From NCBI GenBank assembly GCA_002304315.1, contig NEUO01000009.1, positions 1-45,664 on the forward strand: DNA of 45,664 nt. The letters are read 5' to 3'. The DNA comes from Verrucomicrobiia bacterium Tous-C4TDCM. Lineage in GTDB: Bacteria; Verrucomicrobiota; Verrucomicrobiia; Verrucomicrobiales; Akkermansiaceae. Below the pieces are notes generated by a model. It did no database searches and was not told the DNA's origin. It saw only the letters and a program-made list of their open reading frames with translations. Shown in pieces: positions 32,858 to 41,588 of the stretch (positions within the stretch are counted from its first letter, which is position 1; every line of letters begins with the position of its first letter). Both the position numbers and the translations under genes were made by a program.

Positions 32858-33481
32858 ATGAAGTTCTTCTTCCCCATCCTCTGCGTCGCGGCTGCCGGAA
32901 TCGCGGGTTACTCCTTGGAACCCTCGATGCGGCCGACCCTGACCGGGCAAGCTCCAGCGAAGGCGAAGACTCTTGCGGATGCAGGAATCACGGATCCCGA
33001 GCCACCGCCGGTCACCCCTCCTCCGGTGACTCCGCCGCCGGTGGCGCCCCCGGTCACGCCGCCGCCGGTCGAGCCGCCGCCGGTGGTGACGAATGTTCCC
33101 GAGCCGGTCCCGGTGACTCCTCCGCCGGTCGAGCCGCCGCCGGTGGTGACGAATGTCCCCGACCCCGCTCCGGTCCCCGACCCCGTGACCCCACCGGCCA
33201 CGCCGCCGACGCCATCCGGTGCGCTGGGGCCTGAGGATATCGTGAAGCTGATGCAGGACAGCATCCGCGCGAAGCAGGTGAAGGAGTTCACCTTCGACCA
33301 GGTGCTCGGCTGGAAAGCTGGGGAGGAAGAGGAAGTCGACGGCGCGAAGTACCAAACCGGCGTCGCGGCTTACAAGGCGGAGACCATTTTCGGAGTCAAG
33401 ACGATCCAGGCGAAGGCGCTGATCCAGGGCGGCGAGGTCAAGAAGTGGATCTGGCCGAACAGCGGGATGGAGATCAAGTAG
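32858..33481 (+). CDS. Proline-rich exported or anchored protein
   Basis: The 207-residue protein starts with a signal-like helix (MKFFFPILCVAAAGIAGYSLE). Residues about 48-122 are a Pro/Val-rich linker (TPPPVTPPPVAPP, VEPPPVVTNVPEPVP) with a 20-residue repeat. The C-terminal part (about 125-207; EDIVKLMQDSIRAKQVKEF ... GVKTIQAKALIQGGEVKKWIWP) is a small folded domain I cannot name. The linker resembles those that span the periplasm or cell wall. It is divergent from polA; the leader contains TGGTCA and TACGTA 18 bases apart, a weak promoter candidate at about 32817-32846. Confidence 0.75.
   Translation: MKFFFPILCVAAAGIAGYSLEPSMRPTLTGQAPAKAKTLADAGITDPEPPPVTPPPVTPPPVAPPVTPPPVEPPPVVTNVPEPVPVTPPPVEPPPVVTNVPDPAPVPDPVTPPATPPTPSGALGPEDIVKLMQDSIRAKQVKEFTFDQVLGWKAGEEEEVDGAKYQTGVAAYKAETIFGVKTIQAKALIQGGEVKKWIWPNSGMEIK
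33062..33156 (+). repeat. 60-base direct repeat in the proline-rich gene
   Basis: A 35-base identical block (33062-33096 and 33122-33156) recurs with a 60-base period, coding for PPVEPPPVVTNVP twice. The identity at all codon positions points to recent duplication. Confidence 0.85.
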
Positions 33482-33500
33482 GCGCGGGGAACGGGTGATC

Positions 33501-33567
33501 TACTGGACCGCGGACTTTAGTCCGCAGGCGATTGAATTTCGAGCGGACTGAAGTCCGCGGTCCAGTA
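33501..33567. repeat. Paired palindrome after the proline-rich gene
   Basis: Left arm 33501-33525 begins TACTGGACCGCGGACT, right arm 33543-33567 is its reverse complement with few mismatches. Each arm also contains the hairpin GCGGACT-AGTCCGC. The same left arm recurs at 43185-43212. It lies between the converging proline-rich and M32 peptidase genes, where it could act as a bidirectional mRNA end. Confidence 0.85.
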
Positions 33568-33589
33568 AACCGGGAGTCGTTCCATCCGG

Positions 33590-35053
33590 TCAGAGATAGC
33601 GGGATTTCAAGTGCGCAAGGTGGGCCTCCGGGGAAGGAGGGCTGCCGGTGGCGGCTTCGATGATTTCGGCGGGGGTGGGGACGGCGCCGCGGGCGTGGAC
33701 GTGTTCGCGCAGCCAGCCTAACAGCGGGGCGTAGTCGGCCTTCGAGTTGGCGGTGGCGATTTCCGGGCGAGAGGTGGCGGCGGCGAAGAGCTGGGCGGCG
33801 TTGAGGTTGCCGAGGGTGTAGGTGGGGAAGTAGCCGAGGCCGCCCATCGACCAGTGGATGTCCTGGAGGCAGCCGCGGGCGTCGTCGGGCGGGGTCATGC
33901 CGAACAGGTCGCGGAAGCTTTCGTTCCAGGCGGCGGGCACGTCCTTCACCGACAGCTCGCCCGAGACGAGGCGGCGTTCGAGGCCGAAGCGGAGCAGGAT
34001 GTGGAGGTCATAGGTGGCTTCGTCGGCTTCGACCCGGACGTAGGAGAACTCGGCGCGGTGGATGGCGGCGAGGAAGTCATCGAGGGTGATGGCGGCGAGC
34101 TGCGGGAAGTGTTTCGCGGCAACGGGCAGCCATTTCTCCCAGAAGGGGCGGGAGCGGCCGACGTGGTTCTCCCAAAGTCGCGATTGGGATTCGTGGATGC
34201 CGAGCGAGGCGGCGTCGCCGGAGGGTAAGCCGAACTCGGCGTCGGGCAGGCCTTGCTCGTAAAGGCCGTGTCCGGCCTCGTGCATCACGCCGAAGAGCGA
34301 CGATGTGAAATCACCCTCGTCGTAGCGGGTGGTCAGTCGGACGTCGCGCGGACCGAGGGTGGTGCAGAAGGGATGGGTGGTGGTGTCGATGCGGCCGGCC
34401 TTGAAATCGAAGCCGAGGGACGCGGCGACTTCGGCGTTGAAGGCCTGCTGGGCGGCGATCGGATAGGGACCGGCGGGGAGCTTCGCGTCGCGGTTGTTAG
34501 AACGTTCGACCGCGGCGGCGGCGAGGTCGCGGAGGCGGGGTTGGAGGGCATCGAAGAGAGTCGCGATCCCGGCGGCGGTGGCGCCGCGTTCGTAGGCATC
34601 GACCAAGGCGTCGTAGGGTTCGGCGGAGTAGCCCCAGCGCTCGGCTTTTTCGCGGGCGATGGCGAGGAGGGCTTCGAGGTGCGGGGCGAAGGCGGCGAAA
34701 TCGGAGGTCTTGCGGGCGGCGGCCCAGGCTTGCTTGCCGAGCGAGGAGGCCACGGCTTCGCGGGCGACGAGTTCGCCGGGGAGCTTGGTGGCGCGGTCGA
34801 ATTCGCGGCGCATGGCGGCGGCGAGGGCGGGCGCGCTTCCTTCGGCTTCGGTGGCGGCGAGGGCATCGCCCCAGGCGGCGGAGGTGCCGAGTTCGTGGGC
34901 CTTTTCGGAAAGCCAGGCGAGCTGGTCGGCGCGCCACGAATGGCCATCGTCGGGCAGGTAGGTTTCCTGGTCCCAGCCGATCACGGAGGCGGCGCTGGCG
35001 ACGACGGCCCGTTCGCGGGCGAGGGTGCGGAGAAGGTCGAAGGCGGTGGTCAT
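33590..35053 (-). CDS. M32-family metallocarboxypeptidase
   Basis: The 487-residue zinc peptidase removes C-terminal residues. The family motifs are clear: VIGWDQETYLPDDG near the N-terminus, MHEAGHGLYEQGLP (HEXGH zinc site, about 258-271), GIHESQSRLWENHVGRS, SYVRVEADEATYDLHILLRF and WSMGGLGYFPTYTLGNLNAAQ. It acts in the cytoplasm. I took the ATG at 35053 (MTTAFDLLRTL) because upstream in-frame residues (to 35203) cross a palindrome and are not conserved. Confidence 0.94.
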   Translation of the reverse strand: MTTAFDLLRTLARERAVVASAASVIGWDQETYLPDDGHSWRADQLAWLSEKAHELGTSAAWGDALAATEAEGSAPALAAAMRREFDRATKLPGELVAREAVASSLGKQAWAAARKTSDFAAFAPHLEALLAIAREKAERWGYSAEPYDALVDAYERGATAAGIATLFDALQPRLRDLAAAAVERSNNRDAKLPAGPYPIAAQQAFNAEVAASLGFDFKAGRIDTTTHPFCTTLGPRDVRLTTRYDEGDFTSSLFGVMHEAGHGLYEQGLPDAEFGLPSGDAASLGIHESQSRLWENHVGRSRPFWEKWLPVAAKHFPQLAAITLDDFLAAIHRAEFSYVRVEADEATYDLHILLRFGLERRLVSGELSVKDVPAAWNESFRDLFGMTPPDDARGCLQDIHWSMGGLGYFPTYTLGNLNAAQLFAAATSRPEIATANSKADYAPLLGWLREHVHARGAVPTPAEIIEAATGSPPSPEAHLAHLKSRYL

Positions 35054-35108
35054 GGGCGGAGCTTGGCGGCGGACGGTGGTGGGTGCAATGACGGAGGCGG
35101 GAGGATCT

Positions 35109-35133
35109 GCCATGGACTGCGGCAGTCCATGGC
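35109..35133. repeat. Perfect palindrome between M32 gene and ornithine-cyclodeaminase-like gene
   Basis: A 12-bp perfect stem, GCCATGGACTGC with GCAGTCCATGGC, separated by one base. It lies in a divergent gap, so it is not a terminator of either neighbour; an operator or a dispersed repeat half is possible. Confidence 0.7.
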
Positions 35134-35189
35134 CGTCGGCCCACGGGAGGCTTGCCTCGGTCGGAGCTGCGGGGAAACTCGGCGCATCC

Positions 35190-36128
35190 ATGAAGATCCT
35201 CACCGACGATCACGTTCACGCGGCGCTGCGTTATCCGGAATTCATCGATGCCTTGCAGGAAGGCTTCGCGGGGGATTTCACGATGCCGCCGCGGCAGGTG
35301 ATGCTGCTGGATCCGGAGTCGGCAGGGCACGATGCCTTCGCGATGCTGCCGTCGTGGAACGACGAGGTGATCGCGCTGAAGGCCTTCACCTACTTTCCGG
35401 ACAACAAGCCGCCGTATCGTTCGCTGTATTCGAAGATCCTAGTCTTCGACCGCGCGCATGGCGAACCGCTGGCGCTGGTGGACGGGAGCTGCGTGACCTA
35501 CTGGCGGACGGCCGGTGTTTCGGCGCTGGCTTCGCGGTATCTTTCGCGGGCGGATGCTTCGACGATGCTGCTGTTAGGCACGGGAAATCTAGCGCCCTAT
35601 CTGATCCGGGCCCATGCCAGCGTGCGGGCTTTGAAGACGGTGCGGGTGTGGGGTCGTGATGCGGCGAAAGCACGGGCGGTGGTCGAGCGGATGGCGGGAG
35701 AACTGCCGGGGATTGGCTTCGAGGTGGTGGAGGATCTGGAGACGGCATGCGGCGAATCGGACCTCGTGGTGGCGGCGACCGGCAGCCCGGAGATCCTGAT
35801 CCGCGGGGCCTGGCTGCGGGCGGGAACGCATTGCGATTTCCTCGGCAACCACCACGCGACGAAGCGCGAGTGCGATACCGAGGCGGTGATCCGCTCGCGG
35901 GTTTATGTCGATACCCGGGCGAACTGCTTTCGCGAAGCCGGGGAGATCCTGGTGCCGATCGAGGAAGGGGTGTTCTCGAAGGAGCAGGTGGTCGGGGAAT
36001 TGGCGGAGCTGTGCCGCGGGAGCGTGCGGGGGCGGAACTCGGCGGAGGAGATCACGCTGTTCAAGTCGGTGGGCTGCGCGCTGGGGGATTTGTGCGGGGC
36101 GCTGGCGACGTGGAGGGCGTCCTGTTAG
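35190..36128 (+). CDS. Ornithine cyclodeaminase/mu-crystallin family protein
   Basis: The 312-residue NAD(P)-binding protein belongs to the OCD/mu-crystallin family (ornithine cyclodeaminase, alanine dehydrogenase and relatives). Marks: FTMPPRQVMLLDPES, VIALKAFTYFPDNKPPYRS (Lys that contacts the substrate), LLLGTGNLAPYLIRAH (nucleotide-binding loop, about 129-144), and FKSVGCALGDLCGA containing the conserved Asp. The exact substrate is open, and the family is often misnamed. It converges with the agmatine deiminase-like gene. Confidence 0.88.
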   Translation: MKILTDDHVHAALRYPEFIDALQEGFAGDFTMPPRQVMLLDPESAGHDAFAMLPSWNDEVIALKAFTYFPDNKPPYRSLYSKILVFDRAHGEPLALVDGSCVTYWRTAGVSALASRYLSRADASTMLLLGTGNLAPYLIRAHASVRALKTVRVWGRDAAKARAVVERMAGELPGIGFEVVEDLETACGESDLVVAATGSPEILIRGAWLRAGTHCDFLGNHHATKRECDTEAVIRSRVYVDTRANCFREAGEILVPIEEGVFSKEQVVGELAELCRGSVRGRNSAEEITLFKSVGCALGDLCGALATWRASC

Positions 36129-36147
36129 GCCGGATGACTGAGTTGGG

Positions 36148-36265
36148 AACAACGAAAGAGACGAAATTTCAGATCGTTGTGTGACGGGAGCGGAGCATCT
36201 GGCGGGTGTTCAGATCCGCTTTCACCATGCCTCGATTTTCGCGGAGTTTCGCCCGTTTCGTTGTT
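36148..36265. repeat. Long-range inverted repeat between two converging genes
   Basis: AACAACGAAA (36148-36157) and TTTCGTTGTT (36256-36265) are perfect 10-base reverse complements across 98 bases. The right arm is followed by TGCTTTTTTCC, so transcription from the left could end here. No gene lies between. Confidence 0.55.
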
Positions 36266-36284
36266 TGCTTTTTTCCTCCAAGAG

Positions 36285-37331
36285 TTAGGCCGGCTGCTGC
36301 TGCGAGATGCAGTGCAGCGTGCCGCCTTCCTCGACGAGGTCGAGGCAGTCGATGCCGGTGACCTCGCGGTCGGGGAAGAGTTCGCGGAGCAGGCCGAGGG
36401 CTCGGTCGTCGTTGCGCTTTTGGCGGAATGTGGGGACGAGCAGGCCGCCGTTGACGATGAGGAAATTGACGTACGATGCGGGTAGTAATGGCAGCCGCCA
36501 GCCGGGGACGGCGCAGGCTTCGGGCAGGGCGATTTCGATGACTTCGAAATTCCGGCCGTCGGGGCGGGTGAAGTCGCGGAGGCGGTTGAGGTTGTCGTCG
36601 AGCACCGGGTGGTTCGGTGATTCGCGGTCCTTCTCGACGCAGGCGACGATCATCGAGTCGTCGACGAAGCGGGCGAGGTCGTCGATGTGGCCGTCGGTGT
36701 CGTCGCCTTCGATGCCCTGCTTGAGCCACAGGATGTCGCGGACGCCGAGGGTGTCGCGGAGCTTTTGCTCGATCTCGCGGCGGCTCAGGTGCGGATTACG
36801 GTTAGGATTGAGGAGGACGGCCTCGGTGGTGAGGAGCTGGCCGAGGCCGTTGATTTCGATGGCCCCGCCTTCGAGGATCATGCCGCCTTCGAAGCGCTTC
36901 AGGCCGAGCGAATCGGCGACGGCGCGCGGGATGTCGTCGTCGAGGTCGTAGGGCGGGAACTTGCCGCCCCAGGCATTGAAGTCCCAGTCGGAGATCGCGA
37001 GTTCGCCGGAGTCGCGGTGCTTGAGGAAGATCGGGCCGTGGTCGCGGCACCAGACGTCATTGTGCGGGTGGTCGAAGAGTTGAACTCGTTCGGGGACGGC
37101 CTTGGCGCGATTGCAGGCGGCGGAGATGGCGTCGTGATCGCTGCCCGGTGCGTTGATGCGGACGGTCTCATGGAGGCTGACGGCGGCGGCGATCTCCGCG
37201 AACTTTTGCCAGATCAGATCGCGCTTGGCCCCGCCCCAATGGCGCGGGTCGTCGACCGGCCAGGATAGCCAGACGGCTTCCTGCGGGGACCATTCGGGCG
37301 GCATCGCGAATCCTTGGGCGGCGGGAGTCAT
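36285..37331 (-). CDS. Agmatine deiminase-family protein
   Basis: The 348-residue protein belongs to the guanidino-group hydrolases that turn agmatine into N-carbamoylputrescine. Key regions: DVWCRDHGPIFL, FEGGMILEGGAIEINGLG, DDTDGHIDDLARFVDD (catalytic His and Asp) and, at the C-terminus, EEGGTLHCISQQQPA with the catalytic Cys. All catalytic positions seem present. I chose the ATG at 37331; a start at 37352 would add seven residues. It lies back to back with the ADP-ribosylglycohydrolase gene, with 43 bases between. Confidence 0.92.
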   Translation of the reverse strand: MTPAAQGFAMPPEWSPQEAVWLSWPVDDPRHWGGAKRDLIWQKFAEIAAAVSLHETVRINAPGSDHDAISAACNRAKAVPERVQLFDHPHNDVWCRDHGPIFLKHRDSGELAISDWDFNAWGGKFPPYDLDDDIPRAVADSLGLKRFEGGMILEGGAIEINGLGQLLTTEAVLLNPNRNPHLSRREIEQKLRDTLGVRDILWLKQGIEGDDTDGHIDDLARFVDDSMIVACVEKDRESPNHPVLDDNLNRLRDFTRPDGRNFEVIEIALPEACAVPGWRLPLLPASYVNFLIVNGGLLVPTFRQKRNDDRALGLLRELFPDREVTGIDCLDLVEEGGTLHCISQQQPA

Positions 37332-37374
37332 GTGGCGGGAGGAAAGCAGCATCGATCTTGGCGCGGAAGCGGGA

Positions 37375-38292
37375 ATGTGGTTTGTTGCGGAGGTGACGAA
37401 CGAAGAGAGTCGGGCGTTGGCGAGGGTTGTGTTGGACGGGCTCTCCGTGGGGGATGCCTTCGGGGAGGCCTTTGCCTACAGTCATCACGATATGCGGCGG
37501 CGGGTCGCCGCGGGAGTGCCGGCGGGGCCGTGGTGGTGGACCGATGATACCGCGATGGCGCTGGGAATTGAAGAGTGCCTCCTTCGGGCCGGGAGCATCG
37601 ACGAGACGGTGCTGGCTTGGATCTTCGCCCGCAATTTCAAGCGCGAGCCGGATCGGGGTTACGGCAAGATGGCGCGCCGGGTCTTGCAGCAGATCGGAGC
37701 GGGAGTCCCGTGGGAAGAGGCCTCGCGTGGAGCTTTCGACGGCGGATCGATGGGAAACGGGGCCGCGATGCGGGTCGGGCCGCTTGGGGCTTGGTTTGCG
37801 GATGATCTGGACCGTGTGGTGAGCGAGGCGGTGAAGTCGGCACGCGTCACGCATTGGCATCCGGAAGGAGTGGCGGGAGCGGTCGCGGTGGCCGTGGCGG
37901 TCGCGTGTGCCTGGCAGAATCGCGGGACGGAGGCTGAGTTGGCACGGGAGCTGATCGGTCGTGAAGTGATGGCTCGAACGCCTGCCGGCGGCACTCGCGA
38001 GATGATCGGGGCCGCGCTGCGGATGGAGCCGGAGACGGAGTTGGGGCGTGTCGCAAGAGAGCTCGGAAACGGATCGCTGGTGACGGCGCCCGACACCGTG
38101 CCGTTGGTGGTTTGGTCGGCTCTGCGTTCTCTGGATGACTTCGCCGGCGCGATCGTTACGACGGTCGAGGCGGGTGGGGATTGCGACACGAATGCCGCGA
38201 TGGTCGGGAGCATTCTGGTGGCACGCCTTGGGAGGGATTCGATTCCGGTGGAGTGGCTGGAAGCTCGCGAGCGCCTGCCGCCTTTGCCCTGA
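37375..38292 (+). CDS. ADP-ribosylglycohydrolase-family protein
   Basis: The 305-residue protein shows the Mg-binding motifs of the DraG/ARH family: GLSVGDAFGEAF near the N-terminus, WWWTDDTAMALGIEECLL and, near the C-terminus, GGDCDTNAAMVGSILVARLG. These enzymes remove ADP-ribose from proteins or other targets. GSMGNGAAMRVGPLG and VTHWHPEGVAGAVAVAVAVA are also family-typical. The ATG at 37375 starts the recognisable protein. The target is unknown; no DraT-like ADP-ribosyltransferase lies in the window. Confidence 0.92.
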   Translation: MWFVAEVTNEESRALARVVLDGLSVGDAFGEAFAYSHHDMRRRVAAGVPAGPWWWTDDTAMALGIEECLLRAGSIDETVLAWIFARNFKREPDRGYGKMARRVLQQIGAGVPWEEASRGAFDGGSMGNGAAMRVGPLGAWFADDLDRVVSEAVKSARVTHWHPEGVAGAVAVAVAVACAWQNRGTEAELARELIGREVMARTPAGGTREMIGAALRMEPETELGRVARELGNGSLVTAPDTVPLVVWSALRSLDDFAGAIVTTVEAGGDCDTNAAMVGSILVARLGRDSIPVEWLEARERLPPLP

Positions 38293-38371
38293 TGCCCAGA
38301 AAAACTGGCATATCCGCAGAACGTTTGGTTTTCGCGTGAAACCGTGTGTTTCGTGACGTATCGAGACGCTC

Positions 38372-39562
38372 ATGAAACGACGTGGATTCCTCGGAAAAGT
38401 GGCGAGCGGTTCGGTGGCAGGGGCGGCGGGGATTTCCGCGGCGCAGGAAACGCCGGCGGCGGCCGGGCCGCTGGTGAAGACGCCGGCGGTGGTGATGGCC
38501 CCTCGGCAGGATGGGGTGGAGGTGGTGTGGGCGGTGTCGCGTTTGGCGAAGGGCCGGGTGGAGTGGAAGGGAGAGGACGGCAGCTCGGGCACGGCGGCGG
38601 CGGATCGCTTCGGGATGGTGCCGCAGGGCGATGAGATTTTGCGGGTGAGGATCGGAGGCTTGAAAGCGGGCGGGAAGTATCAGCTCCGGGCGATCACCGA
38701 GGCGGCGGATGGCAAGGAAAAGGTCGAGGGATCGTGGAAGAAGTTCGGCACGCTGGACCCGCTTGGGAAGTCGACCGAGTTCGTGGTGTGGAACGACACC
38801 CATCAGAACGCGGCGACGATCGAGAAGCTGCACGCGTTGACCCCCGGCGGGGATTTCCTGCTGTGGAACGGCGACACCTGCAACGACTGGCATCAGGAAG
38901 ACTGGCTGGTGCCGACGCTGCTTCATCCGGCGGGTCAGGACGTCAGCGAGGGCCGGCCCTTGTTGCTGGTCTGGGGCAATCACGACGTCCGCGGCAAGTG
39001 GGCCTACAAGGTGCCCGAAATGGTGGCGACGCCGGAAGGGCGGCCGTTTTGTGCCTTCCGCAGCGGGCCGGTGGCGGTGATCTGCCTGCACACCGGTGAG
39101 GACAAGCCGGACGATCATCCGAGCTTCGGCGGGCGGGTCGCCTTCGAGGCGCTGCGCAAGGAGCAGGCGGAGTGGTTGAAGGAGGTCATCGCGCGGCCGG
39201 AGTTCCGCGACGCGCCCTACCGGATGGTCTTCTGCCACATCCCGCTGCGGTGGACGAGCGAGGAGGTGAAGGACTACGCGAAGGGCGGCTACGATTCCTT
39301 TAGTAGATCGAGCCGCGAGGCATGGCATGATGCGCTGGTGACTTGGGAAACGCAGGTCGTGGTGTCCGGCCACATGCACGAGACGGCGTGGATTCCCGGT
39401 TCGGCGGAATTTCCCTACGGCCAACTGGTTGGCGGCGGCCCGCAACCGGAGCGGGCGACCTGGATCGAGGGCAAGGCAGATGCGGCGGCGCTGCGCTTCG
39501 TGATGAAGGGGCTCGACGGGAAAGTGATCGAGACCGTGGAGTTCAAGCCGCTGGCCACGTAG
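38372..39562 (+). CDS. Tat-exported metallophosphoesterase
   Basis: The 396-residue protein begins with a twin-arginine signal (MKRRGFLGKVASGSVAGAAG), then an N-terminal domain of about 100 residues resembling the fibronectin-type module of purple acid phosphatases (VVMAPRQDGVEVVW ... GLKAGGKYQLRAI). The calcineurin-like phosphoesterase domain follows with WNDTHQN, LLWNGDTCND, LLLVWGNHDVRG, VFCHIPLRW and VVVSGHMHET, all the metal-binding motifs. It would act outside the cytoplasm on an unknown phosphoester. Confidence 0.9.
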   Translation: MKRRGFLGKVASGSVAGAAGISAAQETPAAAGPLVKTPAVVMAPRQDGVEVVWAVSRLAKGRVEWKGEDGSSGTAAADRFGMVPQGDEILRVRIGGLKAGGKYQLRAITEAADGKEKVEGSWKKFGTLDPLGKSTEFVVWNDTHQNAATIEKLHALTPGGDFLLWNGDTCNDWHQEDWLVPTLLHPAGQDVSEGRPLLLVWGNHDVRGKWAYKVPEMVATPEGRPFCAFRSGPVAVICLHTGEDKPDDHPSFGGRVAFEALRKEQAEWLKEVIARPEFRDAPYRMVFCHIPLRWTSEEVKDYAKGGYDSFSRSSREAWHDALVTWETQVVVSGHMHETAWIPGSAEFPYGQLVGGGPQPERATWIEGKADAAALRFVMKGLDGKVIETVEFKPLAT

Positions 39563-39568
39563 CAGGAC

Positions 39569-41455
39569 TCAAGGAGCCACGCGGGCGCGGTAGAACATTT
39601 GCGATTGGCCGGCATCTCCCGTCACCGGGATGGACATGCCGGCGGGCGGGCTGAAGGTGGTGACCATGGTCCGGGTACTCCAGGTGCCGAGATTGGCGCT
39701 GGCTTCGATGACGTAAGGGGCGAAGCGGACCGGATCGAGGGTGAGGGTGCGGGTCGCCGGGTTGAAAGTGAGCTTCGCAGGACCGGACTTCGGATCGATC
39801 GGGCTGGTGCCGAGATAGCGCTCCGTCCGGTTGTCGAGGCCGTCTTTGTCGGGATCCGAGAGCGGGTGATGCGCACTGCCGACCGCTCCCACGGTCATCA
39901 CGCCGAAGAAGCCCTGCAACCAGGTGTTAGGAAGTCCGTCGGATGGCGAGCTGTCCCTGTGGTAGCCTGTAATGTTGAAGAAGCAGAGGGCGGACTTGTT
40001 GACTCCGTCCGACAAGCTGAACAGCGCCCGGTGGTAGTACTCACCGTTGGCAATCTGATCGGGGGTGAGATTCAGGAGTTCGCTGTAGCTGCCAGGCGAA
40101 GTGTAGCTGATGGTATTGCCGCTGAGCGAGAACATGCTCGGGTCCGTCGTCGGATGCAGGGCGACGGTCACCGGGGTGCCTTGCACGTCACCGCCGGTCA
40201 CGCTGATCCGGTCGATGCCGACGCCGGTGGGGGCTGCGTTTGCGGCCTTGGGATTGCCGCTGGTCGCGATCACGGCGCGGAGAATGCGGTCGGTTGAGAA
40301 AGGCGGGGTATTGAGCGGGTAGCCGAAGCGGATCCGGTCCTCGTCGTATCCGCGGATGTCGGCACCCCGTCCGTCCTGATGAGAAGAGTAATACATGGCC
40401 GCGTCCTTGAGCAGCGGTGCGGTTTCCGCGGAGTTCTCACTGGAATGGGTGAGGCCGAGGGCGTGGCCGATCTCATGGGTTAAGACTTCGGCGAAGTTCA
40501 CCACGTTGGCCATCGACGGGGCCCGGTGGTTGAGCACGACATGACCTTGGGGCAGACGAAGGAAAGTCCGGCCGGCCAAGGTGCCGCCGCTGCCCTCGAT
40601 TCCATAGTGGCCGGGCACGCTGATCCTCGACCCGCCGATTCCTAGCGTCGCAATGTCGGGGATTGCTCCGTGGTTGTCGTGCAATTGAATGCGGATCTTG
40701 CCGTCGGTGGAAAGGATCGTGCTGGCGGCGACCCCCAGGGAGGCGGTTCCTTCGATCTTGAATTTGAGGGAGGAGACTTCCGACCAGGCGTCGAGAGCGT
40801 CCTGGACAATTGCGAGGGCTCCATTGACGTCAATTCCCACCGGAAGCTTGGTTGGATCGATGTCGACCACGCAAGGAATCGGGGCACCCGTATCGCAGAC
40901 GATGTGACGGTAAGGGATCGAGCCGTTCTCAAAGTATCCCGTGCTGGTAATCCGGGATCCCGGCACGCCCGAGTTCTCCTGAAAGAGAGTAGTGTCAGAA
41001 AGCTTCGGCATCTTCCCACGTGCTCCGTTATGGAAGTAAGTGCGGAGGGCCTTTTTCTCGTTGGGGGTGCCGCGGTTCTTCAGTGTGCGGAAGGGAACCG
41101 GACGCCAGCTCCCGGCGGCATCCTGCCGAAGGTGGAGAATGCAATCGTCGCCTACCGAAAGGTCCAGCCCGAGCGAGGAGAGTTCGACGAGACCGCCGCG
41201 GCGCCCGCCCGGGGTCTCAAAGACGAGTTCATGGGGTGCGTCGCCTTTCAGCCCTCGGTTGAGTTCCGCGGTGTGGCGGGTGAATAGAGAGCCGCCCGGG
41301 GTATCGATCGTTTCCACGGCGGTAATCCGGTATTCCCCGATTGCATGAGCTCCCTGGAAAACTTCGCTGGGTTCATGATGCTCACAGCAGCCGGCGATTG
41401 CGATGGCAGGGGATGAGACGACGAGGGCCGCGATGGCAAGGGTCTGTATTTTCAT
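39569..41455 (-). CDS. Secreted metzincin-type zinc protease
   Basis: The 628-residue protein has a signal peptide (MKIQTLAIAALVVSSPAIAIAG) and then CCEHHEP. The zinc site VLTHEIGHALGLTHSS (HEXXHXXGXXH, about 311-326) puts it in the metzincin/matrixin group. Residues about 385-480 look like a beta-sandwich module, and a DPDKDGLDNRTERYLGTSP segment (about 542-560) resembles a calcium-binding repeat before a C-terminal strand-rich domain. It would act outside the cell. The leader is notably AT-rich (41500-41545). Its stop lies 7 bases from that of the phosphoesterase gene on the other strand. Confidence 0.9.
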   Translation of the reverse strand: MKIQTLAIAALVVSSPAIAIAGCCEHHEPSEVFQGAHAIGEYRITAVETIDTPGGSLFTRHTAELNRGLKGDAPHELVFETPGGRRGGLVELSSLGLDLSVGDDCILHLRQDAAGSWRPVPFRTLKNRGTPNEKKALRTYFHNGARGKMPKLSDTTLFQENSGVPGSRITSTGYFENGSIPYRHIVCDTGAPIPCVVDIDPTKLPVGIDVNGALAIVQDALDAWSEVSSLKFKIEGTASLGVAASTILSTDGKIRIQLHDNHGAIPDIATLGIGGSRISVPGHYGIEGSGGTLAGRTFLRLPQGHVVLNHRAPSMANVVNFAEVLTHEIGHALGLTHSSENSAETAPLLKDAAMYYSSHQDGRGADIRGYDEDRIRFGYPLNTPPFSTDRILRAVIATSGNPKAANAAPTGVGIDRISVTGGDVQGTPVTVALHPTTDPSMFSLSGNTISYTSPGSYSELLNLTPDQIANGEYYHRALFSLSDGVNKSALCFFNITGYHRDSSPSDGLPNTWLQGFFGVMTVGAVGSAHHPLSDPDKDGLDNRTERYLGTSPIDPKSGPAKLTFNPATRTLTLDPVRFAPYVIEASANLGTWSTRTMVTTFSPPAGMSIPVTGDAGQSQMFYRARVAP

Positions 41456-41588
41456 GGGAGGTGCAGGTGACAAGGCTCCATTTGCACTCCAATACTACAG
41501 TTCTCCAGAAATTTTAGTAAAATTAACTATTTTTTAAATTTCTCCTCCAAGGTGGACCATTTTCGCGAAGTCGGCGTTGTCCCTGCAG
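41456..41588. promoter_or_regulatory. AT-rich promoter region of the protease gene
   Basis: The stretch 41500-41545 is strikingly AT-rich in an otherwise GC-rich region (minus strand: TTAATTTTACTAAAATTTC). A TAGTAT about 50 bases before the ATG could be a -10 box. The boxes are not certain, but the composition fits a strong or specially regulated promoter. Confidence 0.4.

Noticed and set aside
23600-36130. TTA leucine codons nearly always in the context Leu-TTA-G (e.g. 23614, 24209, 35573)
   Set aside because: The pattern is striking by eye, but there are exceptions (TTA in the protease and deiminase genes), and the context could arise from amino acid pairs alone. No count against expectation could be made.
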